A stretch of 64,000 nucleotides of DNA from Zoogloea sp041917255 (GCA_041917255.1 JAYRYA010000015.1:30010-94009), one strand, 5' to 3'; positions 25,172 through 34,895 are shown, counted from the stretch's first letter. A program made the numbers and translations. The notes: a model not told the origin generated them from the letters alone.

Positions 25172-25936
25172 TCAGCCAAGCCGGGCCATCACCAGCGGGC
25201 TGACCAGCAGCCAGACCGCGGTAAGCAGGAGCATCGCCGCAAACGCCGTGCGCATCTGCCTTTCCGGCAGGCGATGGGCCAGGCTGACGCCCGCCGATAC
25301 GGTGAGGAGCCCGCTTGCCGCCATGGGCAGGCCAAGCTGCCAATCCACCTGACCGGCACCGCCATACACCGCGAGGGCCACGATCGAGCTGGGCGCCACC
25401 AGCGCCAGCGAGAGGCTCTGGGCGACGGTCTGCCTCTGGCCGAAGAGGCCCGTGAAGATCGGCGTCGCCACCAGCCCGCCGCCCACCCCGAGCAGGCCCA
25501 TGCTGCTGCCGCCCACCAGCCCGACGAGGGGCAGATAACGCGGCGGGATTCTGGGTGGCGCATCGCGCGCACCCGCCCGGCGGGTGAGCATGCGCATCGC
25601 CACGCCCAGCAGAAAGACGCTGAAGACGACCTTGAGGATGGCCGGGTCGAGGGTGTTGGCGAAGTGGGCGACGCCCCAGGTGGTGGTCATCGAGATCAGC
25701 CCGATGGTCAGCGCCTGGCGGGCTGGCACCGGGTGGCGCTGGTTGTAGCGCCACCAGCCCAACAGCAGGTTGGGCACCATCAGCACCAGCGCGGTGCCCT
25801 GGGCCATGGGCTGCGCCATGCCGTAGCCGATCACGAAGAGGGGAATCGCGATGATGCCGCCCCCGATTCCGAACAGTCCGCCGAAGTAACCCAGGCCGGC
25901 GCCCACGGCAAGGGCGGGTAGAACATCGAGCAGCAT
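25172..25936 (-). CDS. sulfite exporter TauE/SafE family permease
   Basis: The 254-residue protein has about eight membrane segments and the paired signatures of the TauE/SafE (DUF81) family, GYFGGLFGIGGGIIAIPL near the N-terminus and GLLGVGGGLVATPIF in the second half. The repeated glycine-rich motifs reflect an internal duplication. Members export sulfite, sulfoacetate or other anions, but most are uncharacterised. The ATG at 25936 gives a short charged start before the first segment. It stands alone on its strand and faces the patatin-like gene. Confidence 0.85.
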   Translation of the reverse strand: MLLDVLPALAVGAGLGYFGGLFGIGGGIIAIPLFVIGYGMAQPMAQGTALVLMVPNLLLGWWRYNQRHPVPARQALTIGLISMTTTWGVAHFANTLDPAILKVVFSVFLLGVAMRMLTRRAGARDAPPRIPPRYLPLVGLVGGSSMGLLGVGGGLVATPIFTGLFGQRQTVAQSLSLALVAPSSIVALAVYGGAGQVDWQLGLPMAASGLLTVSAGVSLAHRLPERQMRTAFAAMLLLTAVWLLVSPLVMARLG

Positions 25937-26028
25937 GGACGGCGATTCCGGCAGGACGGGCGTCCCATGATAGTCATCCGGTCGGTGATGTCGATGCAGG
26001 ATAACCGACGGGTGTTTGCCCCGCGCGG

Positions 26029-26055
26029 TTTAGTTTTCTGCCTATCTACCGTAAA
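26029..26055 (+). promoter_or_regulatory. weak sigma28-like promoter
   Basis: TTTAGTTT at 26029-26036 and ACCGTAAA at 26048-26055 are separated by 11 bp, which is the spacing of flagellar sigma28 promoters (TAAAGTTT, 11 bp, GCCGATAA). The matches are six of eight and five of eight. It lies about 90 bp before the chemoreceptor start at 26146. The assignment is tentative. Confidence 0.3.
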
Positions 26056-26145
26056 TACGCCCTCTGACGGTGCATTTGAATGGGCCGTCCCGTTTCACGT
26101 CGCCTGCGGGAGGCGTGGTCGTTGGAACCTGCAGAGGTGTATGGG

Positions 26146-28271
26146 ATGAATCGATTGACGATCGGCAAGCGTCTGGATTTGGATTTGGATTTGTTCTGGC
26201 GCTGGGGCTGTTCGTTGCGACAGTGGCGATCTACAACCTCTTCGAGCTACGCCAGCAGTTTGGCGAGTTTGAAAGCCAGATCGTGGCGCGGGAGCGGCTG
26301 GCCTATCGTGGTCAGGTCGAGCTGGGCAACGCCATCCACTACTTCAAGAATACGGTGCTGCGGGGTGGCGACTACCCTACCAAGTTTGCGGCCAGCATGG
26401 ATGCCATCGATCGTATCGTCGAAGAATACCGCGGCGTCGGGGCGGTTGAGCCTGGCGCGGCGCGGGCGCTGGACGAGATTTCCGCCGGCAGCCGGAAGTA
26501 CCGCGAGGTCATCGTCCGGGTGGTGGACATGCGCGCGGGTAGCGCCAGCATCAGCGAGATCGACAAGGCGATCAGTGGTGCCGACAAACCCATCGGGCGT
26601 GGCTTTGCTCAGCTGCTGCAGCGTGAAACGGCCGACTTCAGGACCGCCCGGAAGGCGTTCGACGCAAGCGTTGCGCAGACGATTGAGCTGGTGGGCGGGG
26701 TGACCCTCGCGATGGTGGTTGCCGGGGCGCTGGCCGCGTGGTTGATCGGCCGCAGTGTGAGCCGGCCGCTGGTGCAGGCGGTCGAGATCAGCCAGGCGAT
26801 GGCGCAGGGCAATCTGCCCGAGCGGATCGAGGTGACCCGCAACGACGAGACCGGTCAGCTGCTCTTGTCCATGCAGCGCATGGTGGAGACTTTCCGTGGC
26901 TTTGCCGATGCCCAGGCCGAGAACGCCAGGCAGCACCGCAACGGGATGATTGCGCATCGCATCGATGCCGCACGCTTCCCCGGCGTGTACGGGAAGATTG
27001 CCGCTTCGACCAACGCGCTGGTCGAGGCCCACATCGCCGTCAGCCAACGGGTGGTGGATGTGGTCGAACACTACGCGGTGGGCGATCTGACGGTGGATAT
27101 GGATCGCCTGCCGGGCGATCAGGCGCAGATCACCGCGGCGGTGGATGGCGTCAAGGCGTCGTTGTTGCGGGTCAATCGCCAGATTCAGTCGCTGGTGGAT
27201 GCCGCGGCGAGCGGCGATTTCCATGCCCGCGGCGACGCGGACGCCTTCCAGCACGAGTTTCGCCAGATGGTGGATGGCCTGAACCGCCTGATGGCGGTGA
27301 GTGACCGGGGGCTGGGCGAGGTCGCTGGCGTGCTGGAGGCCCTGGCGGTGGGTGATCTCACGCGGCAGATCGAAGGGGAGTTCCAGGGCGCTTTTGCCGA
27401 ACTGCGGGATAGTACAAACACCACCGTGCTACGCCTGCGCGAGGTGATCGGCGGCTTGCAGCGCAGCGCGACGGCAATCAACAGTGCGGCCAAGGAAATC
27501 GCGGTCGGAAACTCTGATCTGTCGCAGCGCACCGAGCAGCAGGCCGGCAGTCTTGAGGAAACCGCCAGTTCGATGGAAGAACTCAACGCCACCGTCCAGC
27601 AGAACGCCAGCAACGCCCAGCGCACCAGCGTACTGGCCAGTCAGTCGAACGAGGCCGTGGTGCACGGCGGTGAAGCGGTGCAGCGGGTGGTGGCGACGAT
27701 GGCCGATATCCGCGATAGCTCCCGGAAGATCGCCGAGATCATCGGCGTGATCGACGGCATCGCTTTCCAGACCAACATCCTCGCCCTCAATGCGGCGGTC
27801 GAGGCGGCGCGGGCCGGGGAGCAGGGGCGCGGTTTTGCGGTGGTGGCCAACGAGGTCAGGGCGCTGGCCCAGCGCAGTGCGGTTGCCGCCCGGGAGATCA
27901 AGGCGCTGATCGCGGTGTCGGTGGATAAGGTCGAAGGGGGCGCCGCGCAGGTGGACGAAGCGGGTGCCGCGATGGAAGAGGTGGTGTCGGCGTTCGGGCA
28001 GGTCGCTCAACTGGTGTCCGAGATCAGTGAGGCGAGCGGTGAGCAGAGCGCGGGGATCAGCCAGGTGACGCAGGCCGTGAGCAAGATGGAGGAGGTGACC
28101 CAGCACAACGCCGCGTTGGTCGAACAGGCCTCTGCGGCGGCGCAAAGCCTGGAGCAGCAGGCGCAGGGCCTGATGGACATCGTGGCTGGCTTCCGGTTGC
28201 AATCCGGTGCGGTGGTGACGCGGGACGCAGGGCGTGGTGCGCCACCGCCAGCACAGCGGCAGCGCGCGTGA
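26146..28271 (+). CDS. methyl-accepting chemotaxis protein with an apparent N-terminal frameshift
   Basis: The natural start is the ATG at 26146, after an AGAGG site, giving MNRLTIGKRL as in many chemoreceptors. The following membrane segment GFGFVLALGLFVATVAIY lies in another frame, and the switch occurs near 26173-26176, at CTGGATTT, where one G seems missing. With one base restored the protein would have about 708 residues: membrane segment, periplasmic helical domain, second membrane segment, HAMP (SVSRPLVQAVEISQAM), further HAMP-like units and a signalling tip with the family motif IDGIAFQTNILALNAAVEAARA. No C-terminal CheR/CheB tether pentapeptide is present. Whether the frameshift is real or a sequencing error cannot be decided; if real, the receptor is probably inactive. 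Confidence 0.75.
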
Positions 28272-28299
28272 TCTGCCAGCAACGCTGGATGAAACAGGA

Positions 28300-28325
28300 A
28301 TGGGCCCGGAGTCGGGCCCATTTTC
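28300..28325. terminator. intrinsic terminator between convergent genes
   Basis: ATGGGCCCG at 28300-28308 and CGGGCCCAT at 28313-28321 form a perfect 9-bp stem with a 4-base loop, followed by TTTC on the plus strand. It ends transcription of the chemoreceptor and could also serve the opposing 2-hydroxyacid dehydrogenase gene. Confidence 0.8.
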
Positions 28326-28350
28326 TTGATGGCTTGCCCGCGCGGGGCCC

Positions 28351-29433
28351 TCAGATCAGGAGGTCGTGCCGCAGCGCATCCAGCGTGGTCACGCCGCACA
28401 GGGCCATGGCGATCTCCAGCTCGTCCCGCAGCAGGCGGATCACATGGGCGACGCCCTGGGCGCCGGCGTTGGCAAGGCCAAAGATGTAAGGCCGGCCTAC
28501 CAGCACCGCGCTGGCGCCCAGGGCCATCGCCTTGAGCACGTCGGTGCCCCGGCGGATGCCGCCATCCACCAGCATCGGCAGCTGGCCGGCGAGGGCGTCG
28601 GCGATGCGCGGCAGCATTTCGGCGGTGGGCGGGGCGGCGTCGAGGGTGCGCCCGCCGTGATTGGAGACGATGATGCCGCCCACCTGCAGGCGCGCGGCCT
28701 GAAGGGCGTCGTCCGGGTGGAGGATGCCCTTCAGGATCACCGGCAGGCGGGTCTGGGTCTGCAACCGCGCGATGTCGTCCCAGGTGGGGGCGATGGTGAG
28801 GAGATCGTCGAAGAGGGCACTCTGGCCAGGCTGCAGGGTGATGCCGGGGCGCGGCGGCAGGGTGGTCAGGTTGACGGCCGAGATGCCTGGCGGCAGATGG
28901 AAATTGGCACGGCGTTCGCGGTCGCGGGCGCCGTGGCAGGGCGCGTCGACGGTGAGCACCAGGGCTTCGTAGCCGGCCGCTTCGGCGCGCTGGATCAACT
29001 CCCGGTTGAAGCCGGCGTCGTGCTGGAGGTAGAGCTGCATCCACATCGGGCCGCGGTCGGCGTCGTCGCGCACGGCGCGGGCGACGGTTTCGAGGAGCAG
29101 GCTCGACTGGGTGCTGAGCACGAAACCGGCCTCCTGGGCTGAGGCGGCCACGGCGGTGGCAAGCTCGCCGTCGGGGTGGGCCATGCGCTGGTAGGCCACC
29201 GGGGCGAGGAGGATGGGGTGGGCAAGGCTGCGCCCGAGGAGTTCGACCCGCGTGTGGCCGCCGGCGGTGTGGCGCAGCACACGTGGCAGCAGGCGCAGGG
29301 CGTTCCAGGCCTGTCGGTTGGCGGCCATGCAGTGCTCGTCGGCCGCACCGCCGGCGAAGTAGGCCCAGGCGTTGTCGTCCAGCACGGTGCGGGCGAGGGC
29401 TTCGTGGTCGTCGAGCGAGATCGGTGCGGACAT
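28351..29433 (-). CDS. FMN-dependent alpha-hydroxy-acid dehydrogenase/oxidase
   Basis: The 360-residue protein belongs to the glycolate oxidase/lactate dehydrogenase (LldD) family. It shows the N-terminal AWAYFAGGAADE, the catalytic and flavin-binding segments ALVLTVDAPCHGARDRERR, LPVILKGILHPDDA, IIVSNHGGRTLDAAPP with the active-site histidine and arginine, and LVDGGIRRGTDVLKA for phosphate binding. It oxidises an L-2-hydroxy acid such as lactate or glycolate to the 2-oxo acid. No membrane-binding insert is obvious, so it is likely soluble. The ATG at 29433 is chosen because the family N-terminus begins there; the open frame further upstream covers the PiuC gene antiparallel-free on the same strand and is spurious. 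It is 26 bp after that gene's stop and may share its transcript. Confidence 0.85.
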   Translation of the reverse strand: MSAPISLDDHEALARTVLDDNAWAYFAGGAADEHCMAANRQAWNALRLLPRVLRHTAGGHTRVELLGRSLAHPILLAPVAYQRMAHPDGELATAVAASAQEAGFVLSTQSSLLLETVARAVRDDADRGPMWMQLYLQHDAGFNRELIQRAEAAGYEALVLTVDAPCHGARDRERRANFHLPPGISAVNLTTLPPRPGITLQPGQSALFDDLLTIAPTWDDIARLQTQTRLPVILKGILHPDDALQAARLQVGGIIVSNHGGRTLDAAPPTAEMLPRIADALAGQLPMLVDGGIRRGTDVLKAMALGASAVLVGRPYIFGLANAGAQGVAHVIRLLRDELEIAMALCGVTTLDALRHDLLI

Positions 29434-29459
29434 GGACGCAGTTTCCGGCTGGGGCGGGT

Positions 29460-30140
29460 TCAGGTGTCGGCCCACATGCGCAGCAGGTTGTGATACGTGC
29501 CGGTGAGGGAGACGGCATCGTCTGTATCGCCATGAGCTTCGCGCAGGCGCATCAGGGCCATGTCCAGGTCGAACAGCAGGCGGCGCTGTTCGTCGCTGCG
29601 CACCATGCTCTCGATCCACAGGAAACACGCCAGCCGGTACCCACGCGTCACCGGAGTGACCTGGTGCACGCTCGTGCCGGGGTAGAGCACCGCGTGGCCG
29701 GCGGGGAGCTTGACGCCCCGGTTGCCGTAGGTGTCCTGCACCATCAGCTCGCCGCCGTCGTATTCGTCGGGGTCGGCCAGGAACACCGTGCACGAGACGT
29801 CGGTGCGCACCCGCGCCCCTTCGGCGGTGAAGCGGATGGCGTTATCCACGTGCTCGCCGTAGTAAGGCGTGTCGCCGCCGTAGCGGTTGACCCGCGGGGT
29901 GAAGATCTTCTTGGGCAGCGCGGCGGTGAGCACCAGCGGGTTGCGCTCGATGGCGCCCAGCACCAGGGCGCGGATGCTGCGGGCGGCCACGCAGTCGTGG
30001 GGCAGCTGTTGGTTGAGCTTGACTGTGCGGGCCTGGGGGCCGGCGCTCTCCCGTCCGTCGGCCCACGGGGCGTCGTCGAGCAGACGGCGCGCTTCGCGGA
30101 CTTCGTCGGCGGTGAGGAGGTCGGGAATCTGCAGGAGCAT
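29460..30140 (-). CDS. piuC: Fe(II)/2-oxoglutarate-dependent hydroxylase, PKHD type
   Basis: The 226-residue product matches the PiuC/YbiX family in length and motifs. The iron ligands are H97 and D99 in EHVDN and H159 in VHQVTPV, and the 2-oxoglutarate-binding arginine is R169 in GYRLACF. FTPRVNRYGGDTPYY, typical for the family, precedes them. PiuC genes usually sit beside TonB-dependent siderophore receptors of the Fiu/PiuA type, as here, where the receptor gene lies immediately upstream with a 62-bp gap. The substrate is unknown. Iron-responsive expression from the upstream Fur-box promoter is likely. Confidence 0.88.
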   Translation of the reverse strand: MLLQIPDLLTADEVREARRLLDDAPWADGRESAGPQARTVKLNQQLPHDCVAARSIRALVLGAIERNPLVLTAALPKKIFTPRVNRYGGDTPYYGEHVDNAIRFTAEGARVRTDVSCTVFLADPDEYDGGELMVQDTYGNRGVKLPAGHAVLYPGTSVHQVTPVTRGYRLACFLWIESMVRSDEQRRLLFDLDMALMRLREAHGDTDDAVSLTGTYHNLLRMWADT

Positions 30141-30202
30141 CGGCGTGGGGTGGGGAGTAGCGGGTAGTAGGGGGCAGGGGCCCGCGGCCCCTGCCGGCGC
30201 CG

Positions 30203-32482
30203 TCAGAACTTGAGGTTGGCGGTGAGGTAGAAGGTGCGGCCGAAACCGGGTACGTAGTGGCCGGTGTAGAACGCGTCGGCGTACAGCTTGTTGGTGATGT
30301 TGTTGAGGTTGGCCTTGAGCATCAGCTTGTCGGCGATGGCTTCATACTCGGCCATCGCGTCGTAGGTCACATAGCCCTCTGAGTAGAAGCCCGGGTTGCG
30401 GTTGGGGGTGAGCTTGGTGCGGGCATTGACGCCCACGCCGGCGCGCAGCTTCTCGGTGAATTGATAGCTGTTCCACAGGGTGCCCTGGTGCTTGGGGATC
30501 AGCGACGGGCGCTGGCCTTGCTGCTCGTCGTTGTTGGTGGGGCTCTTCACGTCGATCTCGGCGTCCCAGATCCAGGTGTAGGAGGCGAAGATCTCCCAGC
30601 GCGGGGTGATCTTGCCGGCCACGTCCATGTCGAGGCCGGTGGCGTGGCGCTTGCCCGACAGGGTGATGATGCTGGGCACCAGCGGGTCGGTGTTGCGCTC
30701 GTTGAGCTTGACGCCACGGAACAGGGCCATGCGGGTGCTCATGGTGCGGCTGGCGTTCTCGACGCGGCCGCCCAGTTCGACGTTGATGGCCTTCTCGGGC
30801 GGCACGTCCACCGTCGAGGCGCTGTAGGAGTAGGTGTCGCCCGAGGTGTTGAAGGAGGTGGCGTACGACAGGTGGTAAGACTCGCGCTCGCTCGGCTGGT
30901 AGAGCAGGCCCACACGCTGGCTGGGCTTGTAGATGGCCTGCTGGTAATGGGTGACGGCGCCGGTGGTGAGGTTGAACTGGTCGAACTGGCCCGACATGGC
31001 GTCGTAGCGCAGGCCGGCGAGGAACTTCCAGTGGGGGATGAATTCGATCAGATCCTGGGCGTAGATGCCGCCGGCGAAGCTTTCGAACTCGGAGGTCTTG
31101 CCCGGCACGCGCAGGCTCTCGGGTACGCCCACGCCGTCGTCGGGGGTGCCGACGGTGGTGTTGGGCTTGGTGAGGTTGATGCCGCCCTGGGCCGCGGTGC
31201 GGGCGCCGAAGACGCGCTTCTTCTCCCAGGCGAAGTCGACGCCGGCCTGGGCGTTGTGCTTCATCCCCCAGGCTTCGAATTTGCTCGTCAGATCGCTCTG
31301 CATGAGGAGGTTTTCGTAGCTCTGCATCTTGGGCTGGAAGCCGCGGGTGAGCACGGTGGCGTCGCTGAAGGTGTCGAGCGTGGCGGCCACGCCGCCCGGC
31401 TGGAGGCTGGCGGCGCCCAGACGCACGGTGCTGGCGCGCTGGTCGCGGGTGAAGTCGCCCTTGCGCACCTTGGTGACGAGCTCGGTGTCCTGGGAAAAAC
31501 GGTGGGTGTGCATCAGCGTGCCGTAGGTGGCGGTGCCGTAGTTGCGGTCGCTGGCCATGCCGTAGTAGTTCTTCGGGTCCACCGGCAGCATGGTGGTCTC
31601 GGACACCGGGGCGCCGGCGTACTTGCGAATCCACGGCAGGCCGTAGTTGATGCCGTTGTTGTTCTCGAGGCGGAAGAGGCCGACCTCGAACTCGTCGCGC
31701 CCGCCGATGCCCCAGCGGTAGTCGGCGGCCACGCCCTGCTTGTCGAGGCTGGTGCCGGCGCCGTTGTTGTCGGCCTTGGTGCGCATGGCGTTGATGCGCA
31801 GCGCGGCATCGTCGTCGGTCTTGACGTTGATGTCGGCGACCACGCGGTAATAGTTGTGGCTGCCCACGGTCACGTCGATCTGGTTCTCGTCCATCAACCG
31901 GGCCTGCTTGTTGACCTGGTTGACCGCGCCGCCGGTGGAGCCGCGCCCGAACAGCATCGACGCGGAGCCACGCAGCACCTCAACGCGTTCCATGTTGAAG
32001 GTGTCGCGGTCGTAGAAGCCCGGGTCGCGCATGCCGTCGATGAAGATGTCGCCGGTGGTGTTGAGGGGGAAGCCGCGCAGACGGATGTCTTCCTCGCCGC
32101 CTTCGGCCGCCAGGAAGGTGACCCCGGAGGTCATCTTGAGGGCTTCCTTGATGGTGTCGATCTTGCGGTCGTCCATCAGCTTTTCGGTGACGACGGTGAT
32201 CGACTGGGGGATGTCGCGCAGCTCCTGCTTACCCTTGCCGATGCGGGTGGTGGTGGTGCGCAGGCTGTCCTTGCCCTGGGGTTCGGCTTCGGCGGCCGCC
32301 TTTACGACCACCGGTTTGAGGGTCTTGGTGTCGTCGTCGGCGGCGGCCGGCGTGCTTTGCGCCCAGCCGCTCATCGAGGCGGCGAACATCAGCGCGCCCA
32401 GGGGCAGGGTGGCAGAGGAGGTTGCGGTGACGGATTGCGGTCGGGGTGCCGGCGCGGGGCGGCGGGTATTCTTGTTAGCCAT
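30203..32482 (-). CDS. TonB-dependent siderophore receptor, Fiu/PiuA-like
   Basis: The 759-residue protein begins with a signal sequence (residues 1 to about 42). A plug domain contains LRDIPQSITVVTEKLM, IRLRGFPLNTTGDIFIDGMRD and VEVLRGSASMLFGRGSTGGAVNQV. A 22-strand barrel ends in FYLTANLKF, with the terminal aromatic residue expected for outer-membrane insertion. It imports an iron-catechol type siderophore, judged from its likeness to Fiu and its PiuC neighbour. The ATG at 32482 is preferred because a GGAGG site lies six bases before it; an ATG 48 bp upstream is in frame but lacks such a site. A Fur-box promoter lies about 130 bp upstream. Confidence 0.88.
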   Translation of the reverse strand: MANKNTRRPAPAPRPQSVTATSSATLPLGALMFAASMSGWAQSTPAAADDDTKTLKPVVVKAAAEAEPQGKDSLRTTTTRIGKGKQELRDIPQSITVVTEKLMDDRKIDTIKEALKMTSGVTFLAAEGGEEDIRLRGFPLNTTGDIFIDGMRDPGFYDRDTFNMERVEVLRGSASMLFGRGSTGGAVNQVNKQARLMDENQIDVTVGSHNYYRVVADINVKTDDDAALRINAMRTKADNNGAGTSLDKQGVAADYRWGIGGRDEFEVGLFRLENNNGINYGLPWIRKYAGAPVSETTMLPVDPKNYYGMASDRNYGTATYGTLMHTHRFSQDTELVTKVRKGDFTRDQRASTVRLGAASLQPGGVAATLDTFSDATVLTRGFQPKMQSYENLLMQSDLTSKFEAWGMKHNAQAGVDFAWEKKRVFGARTAAQGGINLTKPNTTVGTPDDGVGVPESLRVPGKTSEFESFAGGIYAQDLIEFIPHWKFLAGLRYDAMSGQFDQFNLTTGAVTHYQQAIYKPSQRVGLLYQPSERESYHLSYATSFNTSGDTYSYSASTVDVPPEKAINVELGGRVENASRTMSTRMALFRGVKLNERNTDPLVPSIITLSGKRHATGLDMDVAGKITPRWEIFASYTWIWDAEIDVKSPTNNDEQQGQRPSLIPKHQGTLWNSYQFTEKLRAGVGVNARTKLTPNRNPGFYSEGYVTYDAMAEYEAIADKLMLKANLNNITNKLYADAFYTGHYVPGFGRTFYLTANLKF

Positions 32483-32798
32483 GTCGGCCTCCGGAGATGA
32501 ATCGCCCGCAAGCGGGGCGTTGGGGTTCATGACCTGAGGCTGGCTGGCTAGGAGTTGGAAGCGCCTTGAAAGGCGGCAACGGCTGGCTTGCCCGAGAGAT
32601 CTGGTTACAATCTTAATAGTAATGCGAATAATTCGCAATACTGTTTGTTGCACAGCCGCAACGCCGTCATGGGGACCAGGAGCGATTTCTGCCGCCCAAC
32701 TTTGAGCGCCCGGCCAGACGGACCGCGCCCCCGAGGCCGTCAGATGCGGCGCGGGGGCGCGGGTGGCGTGCTTGCGGCGGCGGCGAGGCCGCCGCGGC
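32483..32798. other. 316-bp gap between two TonB-dependent receptor genes
   Basis: No gene is seen. The part near the first receptor holds the Fur-box promoter at 32610-32639. Next to the stop of the other receptor, a GC-rich inverted repeat (GCGGCGGC/GCCGCCGC near 32776-32797) could act as a transcript end, but it has no T tract. Confidence 0.5.
32610..32639 (-). promoter_or_regulatory. Fur box overlapping a promoter
   Basis: On the minus strand TTGCGA (32633-32638) and TAAGAT (32610-32615) are separated by exactly 17 bp and form a plausible promoter for the receptor at 30203-32482. Overlapping the -35 region, positions 32623-32637 read TGCGAAT, one base, ATTCGCA. This is a perfect 7-1-7 inverted repeat, the geometry of Fur boxes. 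Binding of Fur with ferrous iron would block polymerase, giving expression under iron limitation of the receptor and piuC. Confidence 0.65.
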
Positions 32799-34895
32799 TT
32801 ACCAGGTGTAGCGGGCGTTGACCCCGACCATGCCATTGCGGCCCGGCGAGGGCTCGTAGTAGCGGCCATTGCTGTCGCCGACGATCACCGAGCCGATGTA
32901 GTTGCGGTCGAACAGGTTATCGACACGGACAAACTCGGTGAACCGCCACGGGCCCGTCTTCTGTTCGGCGGTGAGGCGCAGGTTGGCAATGGCGTAGGAC
33001 GGTGCAGGAGTGGCGGTATTGGTGTCTTCCACGTAGACCTTGCTGCGGTAGATGCCTTCGACGGCGGCGGTGACGCCGGGGAGCGGCTTCCAGGCCAGAT
33101 CGGCGAAGGCCGAGGTGCGCGGAATGCCCGGCATGGCGTTGCCGGCGGCGACCGGCGTGGTGCTGGCGAAACCTTCGTCGTAAATCGCGCGCAGGTGAGA
33201 CACGGCAAAGCGGCTGGTCAGGTTGCGTTGCCAGGCGGTGTCGAAGGCGACCTCGATGCCTTGACGCAGGGTCTTGCCGGCGTTCTGGTAGCTGGTGCGG
33301 CCGCCACTGGCGGCGAGCACGACGAGCTCGTCTTCGGTACGCACCTGAAAGACCGCGACGTTGAGTCGGCTGGCGTTGCCGACGAAGGCCTTCACACCGG
33401 CTTCGTAGTGGCGGCTTCTGGCCGGATCGAGGCCGAAGTTGAAGCCGGTGGTGGGCGTGGCATAGAACATCTCGTTGAGGGTCGGCGTCTCGAAGCCACG
33501 GGCGGCGCTGGCGTAGAGGTTGACCGCCGGGTTCAGCTTGTAGACCACGCCGAGCACCGGCGTCGTCTTGCTGTAGTTACGGCCGCCGCTGTCGTCACCA
33601 TTCAGGCCGACGATGTACTGGTCGTCCACCTTGAACTTGACGTGGCTGTGGCGCAGTCCGGCCGACAGCGCCCAGTTGCCGCTGGCCCACTCGGTCTGCA
33701 CGTAGGGGTCGAGGCTTTCGACGGTGTTGGTCTCCTGGCGGCGCAGGCGACCCTTCACGCCGAGGGTGGTGCCCACGAAGTTCTCGTAGCCGTAGCGCTG
33801 GTCGGTGCTGGTGTCGTAATCGATGCCGGCGGTGGTGGTGAGCTTGCCACCAGCCATGTCGCGCACGGCGATGTAGCGGGCGCCAAAGCCGTAGAAGTCG
33901 CGGTCGAAGTCGATGACGCCGCCGGAGTGGCGAACGGGCGTCTGGGCGGTGCGGGGGATCGACTGGTACTGGATCACGCTGCGTTGCCCGGCATAGGCGG
34001 TGAGCTGGAGGAGATCGGCGCCGAAGCGGCGTTCGTAGGCCACGCCGCCCTGCAGGTGGTCGATGTTCTTGCGGGTGTTGTAGTCGAGGGCCGCCTGGGC
34101 GACGCCGCGGGGGTTCGATTTGTAGCCCGCCCAGTCGAGGCCCAGCGGGTCCTCCGCGCGCTGCCAGAAGCCATTGACGACGAAGGTGAGCTTGCTCACG
34201 TCGTCGGGTTTGGCGGTGATCTTGGCGAAGGCCTGCTCGCGGGTGGCGGCGCTGTGGTCGCGGTAGCCGTCGGTCTTGAGGCGGGTGGCGTCCAGCACGT
34301 AGCCGATGCCCTCGATCTGCCCCTGGGCGCCCAGTTCGGCCTTGGTGGTGCCATAGCTGCCGGCGGCAAAGCCGCCCTCGACGCTGGGCCGCCCCGACGG
34401 CTCGCGGGTGAAGAGCTGGATCACGCCGCCCGAGTGGTTGCCGTAGATCGCCGAGTAGGGGCCACGCAGCACCTCCATGCGTTCGGCCACGTCGAGGTTG
34501 AAGGTGGCGGCCTGGCCCTGACCATCGGGCATCGAGGCGGGGATGCCGTCGGCGATGAGCTTCACGCCGCGCACGCCGAAGGCCGAGCGGGCGCCGAAGC
34601 CACGGGTGGAGATCTGCAGATCCTGGGCGTAGTTCTGGCGATTGTTGGCGACCACGCCGGGGACCGCGACGAGGGCTTCGGAGGCGTTGATGCGCGGCTG
34701 GCCGGCGGTGATCTGATTGCGGTCGAGCACGTCGATGGCGGCCGGCATGTCGAAGGTGGCCGCCTCAACGCGGCTGCCGGTGACGACCACCGGGTTGAGG
34801 GTGAGCGACGTGCTTTCGTCGGCTGCTTGGGCGATGCCGGTCAGGGCGGAAGCCAGGGCGAGGGCGATGGGGGCGAGGGTGAAACGGGGGGGCAT
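32799..34895 (-). CDS. TonB-dependent outer-membrane receptor, FecA-like
   Basis: The 698-residue protein has a signal peptide (about residues 1-24, ending AQA). The plug contains VVVTGSRVEAATFDMPAAI, LQISTRGFGARSAFGVRGVK and MEVLRGPYSAIYGNHSGG. The barrel ends in VGVNARYTW, with the terminal aromatic residue. It resembles ferric-siderophore receptors of the FecA/PupB breadth more than vitamin B12 receptors. The ligand cannot be assigned. There is no extra N-terminal signalling domain and no sigma/anti-sigma pair nearby, so transcriptional autoregulation is not expected. It is the second receptor on the strand but has its own upstream region with a possible Fur site. Confidence 0.85.
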   Translation of the reverse strand: MPPRFTLAPIALALASALTGIAQAADESTSLTLNPVVVTGSRVEAATFDMPAAIDVLDRNQITAGQPRINASEALVAVPGVVANNRQNYAQDLQISTRGFGARSAFGVRGVKLIADGIPASMPDGQGQAATFNLDVAERMEVLRGPYSAIYGNHSGGVIQLFTREPSGRPSVEGGFAAGSYGTTKAELGAQGQIEGIGYVLDATRLKTDGYRDHSAATREQAFAKITAKPDDVSKLTFVVNGFWQRAEDPLGLDWAGYKSNPRGVAQAALDYNTRKNIDHLQGGVAYERRFGADLLQLTAYAGQRSVIQYQSIPRTAQTPVRHSGGVIDFDRDFYGFGARYIAVRDMAGGKLTTTAGIDYDTSTDQRYGYENFVGTTLGVKGRLRRQETNTVESLDPYVQTEWASGNWALSAGLRHSHVKFKVDDQYIVGLNGDDSGGRNYSKTTPVLGVVYKLNPAVNLYASAARGFETPTLNEMFYATPTTGFNFGLDPARSRHYEAGVKAFVGNASRLNVAVFQVRTEDELVVLAASGGRTSYQNAGKTLRQGIEVAFDTAWQRNLTSRFAVSHLRAIYDEGFASTTPVAAGNAMPGIPRTSAFADLAWKPLPGVTAAVEGIYRSKVYVEDTNTATPAPSYAIANLRLTAEQKTGPWRFTEFVRVDNLFDRNYIGSVIVGDSNGRYYEPSPGRNGMVGVNARYTW

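Noticed and set aside
26070..26145. A GTG start at 26070 that would keep the first chemoreceptor in one frame
   Set aside because: It gives an unnatural N-terminus without ribosome-binding site, whereas the ATG at 26146 gives the typical receptor start.
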